Source of the DNA: Brachionus plicatilis
Lineage: Eukaryota; Rotifera; Eurotatoria; Ploima; Brachionidae
Direction: 5' to 3'
Length of the DNA: 64,000 nt
NCBI GenBank assembly: GCA_010279815.1
Contig: QEOQ01000242.1
Span: forward strand, 86,806 to 150,805
Positions 1 through 10,220 of the stretch are shown here, one piece after another. The notes under the pieces were generated by a model. That model ran no database searches. It saw nothing but the letters and a program-made list of their open reading frames with translations, and was not told the origin of the DNA. Both the position numbers and the translations under genes were made by a program. Position 1 is the first letter of the stretch, and every line of letters begins with the position of its first letter.

Positions 1-60
1 GGAGAAAAACGAAAGCGTGGTGCTCCTAAAAAAGCTATCAAGGCTCTTGTTAGGATGTAA
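1..60 (+). pseudogene. C-terminal tail of a SWIM/MULE-type transposase, cut by the window edge
   Basis: An open frame enters from the left edge and ends at the TAA at 58-60. Its last residues are GEKRKRGAPKKAIKALVRM. A basic K/R-G-x-P-K tail ending ALVR is what follows the SWIM zinc finger in MULE-type transposases of this sort; the related fragment at 2683-2878 (minus) ends CLVRQ. Assignment rests on this short similarity, so a host protein with an AT-hook-like tail is possible. Confidence 0.4.
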
Positions 61-194
61 AAGTTTGTTGGTCGCTTATTTTTCTAATTATTTCTTATAA
101 TTTCTCATTATTTGTTTCTTATTTTTTGTTTGTTTGTCGTTTAAAAATAAAAAATTGATTATTACTATAAACTATCGATTTATATTTAAAATTG

Positions 195-335
195 ATTAGA
201 TGATCCCCAAATTATATAGTGGAGCTATATATTATTAGTGGAGCTATATATTATTGGTGAAGCTTTATTTTATTAGTGACGATGGAAATATATTAGTGAA
301 GATATGGAAATATATTAGTGAAGGTAAGGAAATTG
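195..335 (+). repeat. Degenerate tandem repeat, unit near AAATATATTAGTGAAG
   Basis: About six imperfect units of 20-26 bp containing TATTAGTGAAG or TATTAGTGGAGC are seen. An inverted relative lies at 14826-15000, where the complement contains the same GGAAATATATTAGTGAAGG core. It may be the subterminal repeat of an unidentified element. No coding potential is apparent. Confidence 0.45.
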
Positions 336-375
336 TTCCCTTTAAAAATTAAAAATAAATGAAAATAATATAAAA

Positions 376-591
376 ATGATTCGCAACTATTGTGTTTCGG
401 ACGATGAATTTGATATGAATCCAAGATTGGAAACTGAACAGTCTGAATCAGAGCCAAACGAGGAAGATGTTGAAGTTTATTCTAGCTCAGATTCAGAAAA
501 TGAAGATTATACAGAAAAATCTGAAGATATTGATGACATGAAAATAGACGACCAATTTTCACAGAGTCAACAAGAGCAAGAGACCCAATAA
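376..591 (+). CDS. Small acidic ORF, 71 aa, unrecognised
   Basis: The frame starts ATG at 376 and stops at 589-591. The product is strongly acidic and Ser-rich (DSENEDY, SEDIDD, then Q-rich). Such acidic stretches occur at the ends of piggyBac- and pogo-type transposases, and a comparable one is present at 41557-41793 (minus). No domain is visible and the flanks are AT-rich non-coding DNA, so it may be a first exon, a transposase fragment or chance. Confidence 0.25.
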   Translation: MIRNYCVSDDEFDMNPRLETEQSESEPNEEDVEVYSSSDSENEDYTEKSEDIDDMKIDDQFSQSQQEQETQ

Positions 592-976
592 GATAACCTA
601 GGCAAAAAAAGAAAAAGAAATACAGTTTTTTGGTATTTTAAAAGATAATTAAAAATTTATAAGACAAATTATAAAATAGTAAGATATCATAAATAGCTTA
701 AGATATTTTAAATGAGTCAATTATTTTTGTATTGTTGCTTAAAAATCGTAGCTAGAAATTATATCAAGAAACCATCAAGATGAGATAATTGACGAGTGAT
801 CAAAAATTTAAAAGTTAATTTTTTTTGAATAAGACGATTTAAAAAAAGAAGTCTACGAGAAGAATGACAGTCAGTGACACAATGATATAATGATTAAATT
901 AATTAATAATTTGTATTAATAATGCAAAGAAGAAAAAGTTAGATTTGACTTTCAAAGGAAATAATATTATTATCCT
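592..976. other. AT-rich non-coding stretch
   Basis: No frame, RNA gene or repeat can be supported here. It is A-rich spacer up to the hAT target-site duplication at 977-984. Confidence 0.5.
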
Positions 977-984
977 ATTCTAAT

Positions 985-2082
985 TAGGGTTGATAAACGC
1001 ACTAAATTTTGAAACATTGAATTTTTCTTTTAGATTTCATAATTAAAAAATGAAACTTCGAAATGCCTACATTTTTTAAAATTTCTTACTTGAAGCCAAA
1101 ATTTCAATCTTTTTATTTTCTCAGATTGAAATTAAAACTTCAAGATTAAAATTTAATATCTTGAAGTAAAAATTTGGAGCAATTTTTCTACAAAAAGAAA
1201 CTTGAAAAATAATTTCAAGTCAAAAAAATTTCAAATGCCTAATTTTTAAATATTGAATTATACAAATAACAATATATTTACAAAAATATAAAATTATCAA
1301 ATATTATTTTTTTTGATTTATAAATAGAAAAATTATTAAAAATGCTTACCGATAGAACAAATTCTACTAATACCGAAGCCCCAACGTCTTTTAACCGAAA
1401 AAAGTGAAAAGAAATTGAACCAAGATCTTAGGTATGGTTTAGCAAAATGCAGGATTTGTTTAAAAGAAATAACTATTTACAATGGTTCTCCAAGTGAGGT
1501 TTGAAAGCATTTATTCATCAATAGATTTTAAATTCGAGTTCAAATATTATGAGCTATTTAACTATAATTTTTCAGAAAAGAATACAATTTTTAAGCCGTT
1601 AGATTTTTAAAGACATTTTAAAAAAGAAATTCCTATTTTATCTCAAGTATGTGAATTAAATTATTGTGTAACAGCAACCTCAGTATCCTCTGAAAACCTT
1701 TTCAGCAATGCGGGTTTAGTTCAAAATGACCAAAGAAATCGGATGGAATCGTCTGCTTTAAATATGGTCAATTTTATTATGAAAAGCAATTTTTTAAATT
1801 TTTCAATTTTTAATTCAATTTAATTACTCTCAAGTTCAAAATTTTAAAATTATGATTTCCTTTTTTTATAAATCGATTTTCTTATATCAAAATTTTTGTG
1901 TTAAATTAATTTTCCAATTTAACAAACTACACAATAAGAAAATTTGAAATTTCACGGTTTAATTTTTTTTCAAATTTTACAAAAAATTTTGAAGGTTTTT
2001 TTACTTAATTAGAAAAAAACGATTTTCAAAGTTTGGAAAAAAACGTCAAATAAAAATTTCGATAAAAATTTAAACAACCCTA
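985..2082 (+). mobile_element. hAT transposon, internally deleted, with TIRs and 8-bp TSD
   Basis: The left end TAGGGTTG (985-992) is matched by its complement CAACCCTA at 2075-2082. The flanking 8-mers are ATTCTAAT (977-984) and ATTTTAAT (2083-2090), a 7/8 match as expected for an aged hAT target-site duplication. Inside are two hAT coding remnants: a BED-type zinc finger and the C-terminal dimerisation region, with most of the catalytic domain missing. At about 1.1 kb this is a non-autonomous deletion derivative. Confidence 0.8.
1406..1823 (+). pseudogene. hAT transposase remnant: BED finger plus C-terminal dimerisation region
   Basis: Two pieces are seen. At 1406-1533 a frame reads LRYGLAKCRICLKEITIYNG and goes on to K-H after a stop at 1502-1504, matching the C-x2-C...H pattern of BED fingers with the last histidine lost. 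At 1611-1823 a second frame contains ATSVSSENLFSNAG, then R-x-R-M and a final hydrophobic stretch, the signature of the hAT dimerisation region (usually TS-x-x-SER-x-FS-x-AG). The DDE core that should lie between is absent. A frameshift separates the ATG at 1342 from the BED frame. It cannot encode an active enzyme. Confidence 0.75.
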
Positions 2083-2295
2083 ATTTTAATGAATAGATGA
2101 AGAGGCTTCAAGTCATTTAATTTGATAAAATTGAATTTTAAAAAAATTTGCGTCATTTTTTTTGATGAATTTTTTCTTTGAAAAATTTGAAAAATGAAAT
2201 AAAATTTAAATTTTTTCAAAATTCTTAAATATTTTGGGAATTTTTATTTTTGCAGCAATTGAAGTAAAATAATTAAATTTTACCTAATTTTCGAA

Positions 2296-3056
2296 GGGGT
2301 TATAAGTGAATTCGATTACCTATTTTCTTAATTGGTCACATAGTTTATTTAATATTTAGCATATTTTTAATGTCTAAAAAAAAATATATATTTTATTTGA
2401 TGAAAAAATATTATTTATTTTGAATCACAAAAAAGCTTAAGAATGCATTAACTAATATGTAATGAGAAAATATTAACTCAATGTTGAAATTAATTAATTT
2501 ACCTTTATTTTTTTGTTCTATATAATTACTTTATGTTGAAAAAACCTATTAATTAGTTATTGAAAAAATTTGTTGAAAATAATTACTTTTTGCTTAATTT
2601 AATTAGTTTTTTTATAAAACATATAATTTAAGTTGAAAATCATTATTCAAAATATATAGAAATTTAAAAGAGAAAACAAAAATTATTGCCTAACTAGACA
2701 TGCTTTTGTTTTTACTTGTCTTCCAGCTTTTGCTTTTGGAGCAACAGCTTTCTTTCAGTGGCATTGCTAAAAGCTTTTGGTTTCCTGCTAAAAAAATAAT
2801 ATGAGAGCAATAATTATTCTTGAAATAAAAACTACAAGTGCATCTTCTACTTGACCAATCGTTACTATTAATTTTAATCTAGACTCATTAAACTTGAATT
2901 GGATTTAATTTTAAATATCTTTGGTTTTGTAATAAATTTTTTGGTCACTTTATTTTTTTAATTAAACTTCTGGTCACATATTACCCATTCGAAAGTTAGG
3001 TAACCAGTCTTGATCACATATCTAAGGTGAGTAGTACTGGTCAACTATCACTGTTG
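2296..3056. mobile_element. Possible degenerate relative of the GGGTCT-type TIR elements
   Basis: The right part (2965-3056) contains GGTCACATATTA, GGTAACCAG, GATCACATAT and ends TTGACCC. The left part has GGGGTTATAAGTGA (2296) and TTGGTCACATA (about 2333). These resemble the subterminal motifs of the element at 56078-56768. The ends are too degraded for a TSD. A SWIM-transposase tail (2683-2878) lies inside. Confidence 0.3.
2683..2878 (-). pseudogene. SWIM-type zinc finger and C-terminus of a MULE-like transposase
   Basis: On the minus strand a frame from 2878 reads SSRRCTCSFYFKNNYCSHII, a SWIM finger (C-x-C-xn-C-x-H), then LAGNQKLLAMPLK. A one-base frameshift then leads to KAVAPKAKAGRQVKTKACLV and RQ before the TAA at 2683-2685. 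SWIM finger followed by a short basic tail ending LVRQ is the usual end of MULE-type transposases. The DDE domain is absent. A different frame looks like a tidy terminal exon but is explained by this frameshift. Confidence 0.65.
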
Positions 3057-3851
3057 ACCCAATATGATAAATTTAATTACTTTTGCTAATTTACTAAAAT
3101 TTATCTTATTTACGTGAATTAAGTTAAATTTACGTAAATTTTTATCTTTCTGTTGCTCAAAATTTCAAGTCATGACTTGACTTAAAAACTTTTAATTTAG
3201 TGGCATTCACTTAAACTTGTAACTTAAAAACAAATCTGATTAAAAGTAAATCAAAAATCTAATAAAACAAGAGAAATATAAAAATAATTTAGAGACTATT
3301 TATTAAAAAATTATATTTTTTATTGAACCATGTCAATTAACTTTTAATTGCAACACGGAAACGAAAATTTTCCAAAGCCAAGCTTAAAACAAGTACAAAA
3401 TTCTATTTCTTAAAAATCATTATTTTATTATTAAACAAAATTTTTATTTCAAAGTCATATTCAATCAAATCAAAGTGATTTAATGGTAAGTTATGATCAT
3501 ATGTTTAACAAAAATTTGGTGAAAATATGAATTTTTTAAATTTAGAATTCAATACATATTTGGAACTTACTATACTAATTAAAAACTATACGTAATGAAA
3601 GGGTTAGGATTTGTGTTTTTTGGGCCCGGTTATTTTATTAAATATATGAGTAATTTTTTTCTGATTAATTTGTTCCAAAAATAAATATTTTGCAGTAATT
3701 TATGTGAAAAAGTTTTTTGTTTGAGGCGATGAGTCTTTAGTTTGTGAGGAACCATATATCCCTTTCTCACATATCATTTTTCATTAAATAATTATTCAAA
3801 ATAATTTTTCATATCTTAGCCCATCTAAATTAGACTTTCAAAAAAAATTAT
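3057..3851. other. AT-rich spacer with an AAGTC/GACTT motif cluster
   Basis: No gene is supported. At 3157-3240 there is a cluster of alternating AAGTCA and GACTTAA motifs, which recurs at 52970-53090, 56970-57050 and 58862-58920. GGGCCCGG at 3623 is an isolated GC-rich patch. Confidence 0.4.
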
Positions 3852-4056
3852 TCACGATCATTTTCAAAATTAACCCTCAAAAATAAGGAAGAAGCTACGG
3901 AAAGATATTTTATCTTTACGTAGCAATGTCTTGTGAAAGAAAAATTATCTGATAATTAAAGGATCTTCAGAAAGAAAAAATGTCTGTTAAATAATAATTA
4001 AGCTAGAAAAAATGAAAACAACAATTAGGAAAAAAATAAAAATTGAAAACTTAATT

Positions 4057-4187
4057 TTTGTACATAGCTTACATAACCAAGATTTTTTCAATGGAATATA
4101 ACCGTTTATACAAGTTCTATGGAATTTAGAATTACAATCATTAAACATGAGAAAATTATCTGATGCCAAATTATTGCAATATTTTTT
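4057..4187 (-). pseudogene. PHD-finger-like coding remnant
   Basis: The minus-strand frame reads FNDCNSKFHRTCINGY and then KKSWLCKLC, preceded by YCNN. This fits the second half of a PHD finger (C-x-x-x-F-H-x-x-C ... W-x-C-x-x-C), with a phenylalanine where the preceding zinc cysteine is expected. No start codon or intact gene surrounds it. It may be part of the degraded transposon spanning 3852-7212, or a lost host exon; a second RING of ZSWIM2 was considered but the W-x-C-x-x-C spacing fits PHD better. Confidence 0.4.
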
Positions 4188-4193
4188 GGTATA

Positions 4194-5057
4194 GAAAGTA
4201 TGTCAAAAAAAGTTAGAATCAAATTGTAAAATATAAAAAAATTATTTTTTACAATTAAAATTATCGATAAATTAAAAATTTTAATGCTTAAATTAGGTAT
4301 CTAACTAAAGCTCATTTTTTCTTTTTTTGAATCTATTATAACACTTAAGCTTAAAAATAAAAGTCTCTTTATTAATCAACTCCAATAATATGTAACTATC
4401 TTTTAAAGAAAAAAAAATTGACACAAAAAGTTAGAATCAAGCTTTTTAATCAAAACAAAAATTTGATATTCGATGTCTTGATTGATTTTTTTACCGAATA
4501 TGCTAAAATACTTGATTATTTTTAATTTGAGACCATGCTTTTCACAAATTGCGACTATTAGCTTATTCCTTGATCTCATCAAAGAAAGACTTTCAAAAAT
4601 TTGCTTAAAAACAAAGAAAAATAGGCCAAAAAAGTCAGCGACCAACAAAGATGGCAAATTATAGGTCTTTTGAAATATCAGACAAAAACTGAAAGAGAAA
4701 TAGCTGAGTTAGTTGGAGTTTCGTAAAAATGTGTAAATACAACCAAGCGGAATTTCCAAGCGACATCTAGGGTGAACAACTTTGAAAACTGCAGTAGACA
4801 TCCAAAACTATATAATCGTGATCTATCGTATATTTTTGGATTAGTCTGAAAAGACCCTACAACGAATAATTAATTGAAAGTAATCGTTTTTGGGATTTTT
4901 TTCTGCTTTTCTTTTTATTTGTATTTTTTCGATATTTGAATAAATAAAAAATTAAGAAATAAAAAAAAATAGATTTTTTCTTTGATGACCCAAAAATCGA
5001 AAAATAAGACAATCCAATAAAAAAAAAAATTTGATTCTAACTTTTTGTGACATACTG
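4194..5057 (+). mobile_element. Non-autonomous Tc1-like element
   Basis: The left end AAGTATGTCAAAAAAAGTTA (4196 onward) matches the inverted right end (CAGTATGTCACAAAAAGTTA, complement of about 5038-5057), both next to TA. A third copy, GACACAAAAAGTTAGAATCA, lies at about 4420, an inner direct repeat as in IR/DR-type Tc1 elements. Only an N-terminal transposase fragment remains inside. The terminal sequence is related to, but different from, that of the next element at 5242. Confidence 0.65.
4625..4872 (+). pseudogene. Tc1-like transposase N-terminal fragment
   Basis: The frame reads QRWQIIGLLKYQTKTEREIA, a helix-turn-helix very close to that at 5640 onward, then stops at TCG-TAA (about 4724) and again near 4846. 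Similarity ends abruptly around 4872. Catalytic residues are absent. It is a decayed paralogue of the transposase at 5640-6808. Confidence 0.65.
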
Positions 5058-5189
5058 TATGTGTGGAAATTTCATTTGCAATATTTTTGAAATTCAGCTT
5101 AGAATTCTTCAAATGTCGCAAATTTCTCACCTAACTTGATCTGTGTCATTTTTAATAAATGAAAATAAGTGTTAAGTTTGGAGTATTTT

Positions 5190-5235
5190 ATAACATTTAT
5201 TTATTTGTTTATCTGTGCCTAGCTAATGCTCCTTC
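5190..5235 (-). mobile_element. LINE 3' end fragment (tail only)
   Basis: Read on the minus strand this is GAAGGAGCATTAGCTAGGCA, then CAGATAAACAAATAAATAAA. The same GAAGGAGC...GCTC/AGG hairpin followed by CAGATAAA and AATAAA repeats occurs at 42705-42760 (plus) and, more diverged, at 13375-13418 and 45715-45770. It is the 3' end of a non-LTR element truncated to its tail. Confidence 0.5.
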
Positions 5236-5241
5236 AAAATA

Positions 5242-6916
5242 CAGTATGTCTAGAAAGTTTAGAACATTAATAAAATTTTGTAAAAAAAAATTTTTAGTAG
5301 TAAAAATCTAAAATTATAATATATTTACATATAATGTTAACTATACCATCTTACAGATGATTTTATTAGCTCTCTTTTGACATAAAGATTGTTCGGAAAA
5401 AAATTTCTGAACACTCCAGAATCCATTAAAAAAAAACAGATAACATTGAACAAAAAAAAATAGTCTACAAAGTCTAGAACAATTATTTTATCCTAATATT
5501 TTACCACACCTTGACAATCCCTGGCCATTTTTTTTCACAAAATTTTTTTTTTGCACTTTTTACGTTTGATTTATTATTTTTGGATTTTAAAATCGGTCAT
5601 TTTATTGAGTTGTACCATTTTGGCGTTTTTTCCATAAAAATGGGCAAAAAAAAAGTATCTGAGACTCAAAGGTGGCAAATAATTGGTCTATTGAAGGATA
5701 AGACAAAATCTCAACAAGAAATAGCTGATCTAGTAGGAGTTTCGAGAAAATGTGTGATTACAACAAAGCGCAATTATGAGAAGACATCCGTGGTCAAAGA
5801 TTTACCAAGCTCTGGTAGACCCCGAAAGCTTACCAGTCGAGATGAGTCGTACATTTTTAGAAAGGTCAGAATCAATCCTACAACAAGCCATAGACAGCTA
5901 GCCTCTGATTTTAGTTCTAAATTTCCAAATGTTACTGTTAGTAAAGACACTGTAAGAAAAGTTCTATTAAACAAAAAAATACAGTCGTATACTGCAATAA
6001 AAAAATCTCTTTTGACTGTATTCGATCGATCGAAAAAGCTCAAATGGTGCAAAGAACGACAAAGATGACTGTTAATGACTGGTCAAAAGTTGTTTTTAGT
6101 GACGAGTCTAATTTCGAAGTATCAAACAGAAAATCTAGAGTATTTGTAAAACGTTTTGCAAACGAAAAGTATCACCCCAAGTTTTGTTTACCAAAGTTAA
6201 AAAATGGTGGAGGTTCGACTGGTTTTTGGGGATGTATTAATTATAAAGGTCCTGGATGCTGCTCCATTTATATAGGCAGAATTAATCAATTTGTGTACAT
6301 GGACACTCTGGAAAATAACTTATTACCATCAGCCGAGATATTTTTTGATAAGATTCAAGACTGGATTTTTCAGCAGGATGGCGCTAGAGCACATACTGCT
6401 CATTCCGTTCGAGATTAGTTTCAAGAAAAACAGACAACAGTTCTCCCCTGGTGCCCAAGATCACCTGATCTCAATCCAATAGAGAAGTTATGGTCATATA
6501 TTGACCACAAAATGGTCAATACAAAAATTACGTCAGTAGAGCATTTAAAAAGCGTTCTTTTTGATGAATGGTTGAAAGTTCCTAGTGAAGAAGTAAAAAA
6601 CATGATTGAATCTATACCAAAACGAGTCGCTGAGTGTTTTAAAGCTAAAAGTGGGCATTTTAAATTTTTAAAAATAAAAGTTCTAAATTTTGTAGACATT
6701 TTTTTTTGTTTGAAAATTTCACTCCTTTTTTTTTGCGGTTTTTTTACTTCGATTTTTTTTTCTATCCTAGTTTTTGTACTTTTCGATAAAAAAATTTTTT
6801 TTAAATAAATTTAAAAAAAAAAAAATCTTTTTATTTTTTTATTTAGCCGCATGGCTTTCAAAAAACAAACCTTGCATAAAAAAAATTTAAATGTTCTAAA
6901 TTTTCTATACATACTT
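5242..6916 (+). mobile_element. Tc1-like transposon, nearly complete, IR/DR organisation
   Basis: The termini CAGTATGTCTAGAAAGTTTA (5242) and AAGTATGTATAGAAAATTTA (complement of 6897-6916) are inverted repeats, flanked by TA at 5240-5241 and 6917-6918. Inner copies GTCTACAAAGTCTAGAAC (about 5464) and its inverted partner (about 6680-6703) give the IR/DR arrangement. The transposase covers most of the 1.7 kb. Only one frameshift and one stop break it, so the insertion looks younger than most elements here. Confidence 0.8.
5640..6808 (+). pseudogene. Tc1-like DD34E transposase, one frameshift and one stop
   Basis: The start MGKKKVSETQRWQIIGLL opens a helix-turn-helix (SQQEIADLVGVSRK), followed by the linker SSGRPRKLTSRD and a second DNA-binding helix region. 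The catalytic triad is visible as VFSDESNFE, IFQQDGARAHTA and SPDLNPIEKLW. Counting from the second D to the E gives 34 intervening positions, the Tc1 spacing. Two lesions are seen: a frameshift near 6045-6065 and a TAG at 6416-6418 between the second D and the E. The usual C-terminus (GHFKF, about 6668) runs on without a stop into the right inner repeat, ending at 6808. Inactive as assembled; cut-and-paste transposition into TA is the family role. Confidence 0.85.
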
Positions 6917-7294
6917 TAAAAATATTTAAAAAAAATTAAAATAAAGTTAAAAACGATATGTTGAAATAGAGAGACAAAAAGGTTACTATTAAGAAAAAGA
7001 TTCTGATTTAAAATGCTTGATTTTTTTTATTTAATTTATTTTATCAAATTATCAAAGAATTATCAAAGTATCTTTTCATTATTTATTCTTAAAGAAGATG
7101 GATTATCTGAATTTTTTTTAATGTCCTAATAAAGATAATCATCTGTTCTAAGACTTAGCTACATGAAGATGAAATTCCTTCCGTAGTCATTCTCCAAAAA
7201 TGATCGTGAATTTTGCAAAACTCTACAAAATTTTTATCAAAATATTTAAAATAATTAAGATGAATATTTCAATTAAAATTAAAATAAAGTATAC

Positions 7295-8171
7295 TTCTCT
7301 AAAAACAAAAGTATGTGAATTATGGAAATCTGTATTGAAACAAGGCTGACACAAATAGAACTCATTACAGCTGGTGCATTTGTAGCACTTTCCACTAATA
7401 GGTGTACTCTTGCAGCATTTACAAACAATTCCATAGTGTAGATTTTCTTTTTCTATTTTAAACAAACTATTGTTTCTATACTCCTGATCTAGCAATTCAA
7501 ATGAACAAAATACTTCTCTACAAAGAGGACATTTGAGATCGATTTCTCCGTTTGATTTTTGATGTTCAGACCAAACTTTCATACATTTGATGTGAACATT
7601 GTTACCACATGTTCTACAAAATGAAACTGGTAGTTTTTTAGAGAGAAATTCATCTTGACAAATAGGACAAACATCCGATTCCAATATTTCTCTTTGCTCT
7701 GTACTTGAAGACGCTTCTTCCGGCTTTTTGTCACTTGGTTTGCTGTTTTTTGCTTGACTGGGTTTATTTTTTTGTTGATTTTGAGCAGCATCGCCGCGAA
7801 TAATTTGATTAATTTCGCGTTCATTAAGACCCAATTGCCAAGTCACTTGGGAATTAGAAAATCGTATTTAAATTTAAATAAATTTAGATATTTTTTAACT
7901 TACGAGGATCGTCTCGAGAGACCCGAAATTTTTTTAGTATAACCCAACAAATATGCTTGCAAAGATCCTTTTCTTTTTTGAATACTGAGCATGTGCAATT
8001 GTGAATGTCGCCAAGAAATACCTTGAATTTTTTGGTCTCTCCTTCTTCATTAAGCAGAAATCCAGTAGGTCCAGTTTGATACAAAATGTAAATTGTACTA
8101 TTCAATGCTTGTTCTTGATGCCAATTACAAGCATCTGAAATTTCTCTTCTATAAGGTACACTTCGAGACAT
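7295..8171 (-). CDS. ZSWIM2: ZSWIM2-like E3 ubiquitin ligase, first two exons
   Basis: Exon 1 is 8171-7904 and exon 2 is 7845-7295, joined over a 58-bp GT-AG intron (7903-7846) that keeps the frame. The 273 residues carry three zinc modules. A SWIM finger has C59, C61, C71 and H73 (CTCSVFKKEKDLCKH). A RING finger spans about 149-198 (CPICQDEF ... CPLCREVF). A ZZ finger spans about 231-267 (CKCCKSTPISGKCYKC ... CFNTDFHNSH). GPTGFLL, CKHICWVILKKF and LGLNEREI match mammalian ZSWIM2 closely. In mammals this is a testis-enriched ubiquitin ligase. After HTFVFRE a GTATAC donor (7294) opens an intron; the later exons, including the expected second RING, were not found in the 7.3 kb remaining to the left. 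Confidence 0.88.
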
Positions 8172-9456
8172 TTAAGAGTTTGTGATTAAGGCCTGATTTC
8201 ATCGAAGTTTAACTACTTCATTCAAAGTGTTTAAATTATTCGCTCAAAAGTTTTATTTATTTGAATTTTTAATTTTTTAAGTTACCATAGTAACTCATAT
8301 TTGGAAAAATAATTTTAACAATGATGAAGCATTGAACAAATTGTTTACCTTTTAAATAAAAATTCAAAATTTCAAAAAATTTTTTCATTAAAGTAATGAG
8401 TTGTTAGTATTTTTAACTTAGGAAAATTGGGTATAGCTATGGGTATAGAGTCTGACCAGATCATTTGAGTAATGGACAACTTTTTATGTTCCTCAATTAT
8501 ACAATTATCATTTTTGATTATTATTTTATTCCTACTATGTGTACTTTTCTATTATTCAACTTTTAAATTTTATAACTTATTCAACTATTCAACTTTTCAA
8601 TTTTATAACTTATTCAACTTATTCAACTATTTAAGAAAAAAACCCTCAATCTTTTTGCTCAACCGAAATCCCTAAACCAGAGCTACGCCCCGGACCCCTT
8701 TAATTTTATCTAAAATTTTGTTAAAAGAAATCTAATTTTAAAATAAACCCTTAATAGTCAATATATGGTTAATTTTAAAATTAGATTTCTTTAACCTACA
8801 ATTTATATTGTTTTAAAATTTTTTGTTAATATGCTGGGTTAACTTGATTGTTTCAAAATCAAAAAATGCTCTGAATTATAATTTGCTATATACTTTATTT
8901 TTTTCATGCGTTTTATTATATATTTTTTGTTTTAATAAAGTTTTAAAATGGAATGAAATAAAAATTGAATAGTTGAATAAATGAATTAGTTTTAAAAAAA
9001 GAATATTTGAAAAGTTGAAAAGTTGAAAAATTGAATAATTAAATAAATGAAAAGTTGAAAAATTGATTAAATGAAAAGTTGAATAAAAGAAAAATTAAAA
9101 AATTGAATAGTTGAATAGTTGAATGAGTAATAAAAGAGAATAATTGAAAAATCGAAAAGTTGACTAGAATATATTTAAGTTGTATAATACAAATTATTGT
9201 CCATGAATGGATCATTTTCGAAGCGTGATAAGAAAAATAAATTTGAAAAAACTTTAAGTGTTGAATCTCTAATTTAAATTCTCTCATTTTATTTAAAACA
9301 TCTATATCTCGACGGGTGGATATATTGTATGTTGTTTTGGACAATGTCCTGTTGGATCACCTTTTCTGAGTACAATTAGATAATTATGTACGAAACTTTT
9401 TTCCAATGCTTTGGTTATTATAGTCTAAATTGTCAGATAAAAAATTCATAAAAAAA
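8172..9456. other. Intergenic, low-complexity, with a palindrome and inverted TTGAA repeats
   Basis: 8540-8635 is a run of TTCAACTATT/TTCAACTTTT units; 8945-9175 is the inverted equivalent (TTGAAAAG/TTGAATAG units). Between them a perfect palindrome pairs AAAGAAATCTAATTTTAAAA (about 8727) with its complement at about 8773. Together they look like one inverted structure of about 600 bp. A minus-strand stretch near 9300-9400 (LEKSFVHNYLIVLRKGDP) looks coding but was not identified; it may belong to the MULE remnant at 10221. Confidence 0.4.
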
Positions 9457-9997
9457 GGCATCTTGAAGTTGATGATCAATTCAAAATATCATTTCAATTC
9501 AAAAAGTTTATCTTTAGATATTAAAATAAATCTTTGATTTAATCTAAATAATTGTAATGTAACACGCTTTACATGCAATGTAGATTTAGAAAATATTAAA
9601 AAATTAAAAAAAACATTTCCTCAATACATTGATAAAATCGATTTTCAATTTAGTTAACTGATTTTTTGTAAAGTTTTATTTTCATTTTATTACTTATTTG
9701 GAATTTTTTATTTGAATTTATTTTTTAAAATTAATTGTGAATGCTAGATACAAATACTTTTGAAAAAAAAATCTCAAATTAACTTTACAAAAAATCAGTT
9801 AATACATTTAAATATTGAAATCGATTATCAATGATCTGAAAAAATATTTTTTCAATTTTTTTTTTTATTTTCTAAATCTACATTGCATGTAAAACATTAC
9901 AATTATTTAAGTTAAATCAAAGATTAAGTTTTATATCTAAGAATAAAATTTTTGAATTGAAATGATATTTTGAATTGATCGGCAACTTCAAGATGCC
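9457..9997. mobile_element. Fold-back (palindromic) element, GGCATCTTGAAGTT termini
   Basis: The element begins GGCATCTTGAAGTTGATGAT and ends with the inverted equivalent. The arms pair over roughly 150-200 bp, including ACATGCAATGTAGATTTAGA and its complement. A-rich flanks (TAAAAAAA / AAAAAAAA) fit an 8-bp TSD but are uninformative. There is no coding capacity. The same ends occur in the element at 17300-18203. Confidence 0.7.
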
Positions 9998-10220
9998 AAA
10001 AAAAATGTCATTTCTGACAAATTTAACAAAGATATAGCGTTAATTTTTTCATTAGTTAATTTTTTTGAAGAATATATTAAATGATAAATTTTAGATAAAA
10101 AATCACAAATAAAATATTAATTTAAGTTTTTGTAAATATACAATTATCAATTATTAAACAAGAGAATTAAGTAAGCAATAAATGTTGAATTATAAAATTG
10201 AACTCATCTCTAATTTTTTT

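Larger units (their letters stand above)
3852..7212. repeat. Region bounded by inverted hairpin-bearing repeats
   Basis: ATTCACGATCATTTT at about 3855 recurs inverted at about 7199-7213. On each side, 30-40 bp further in, lies a related hairpin: CTACGG-AAGATA...TATCTT-CGTAG at 3894-3925 and its counterpart at 7150-7185. This suggests the TIRs of an old 3.4 kb element that later received the Tc1-like elements. A PHD-like coding remnant lies just inside the left end. No TSD was found, so the boundaries are tentative. Confidence 0.35.

Noticed and set aside
2712..2787. Minus-strand terminal exon RKPKAFSNATERKLLLQKQK with a good acceptor, as a last exon of ZSWIM2.
   Set aside because: The overlapping frames give a SWIM finger and a KTKACLVRQ end with one frameshift, which explains the same bases as a MULE-type transposase tail.
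3987..4187. PHD-like remnant as the second RING of ZSWIM2.
   Set aside because: The W-x-C-x-x-C end fits a PHD finger and no in-phase splice path from 7295 was found.
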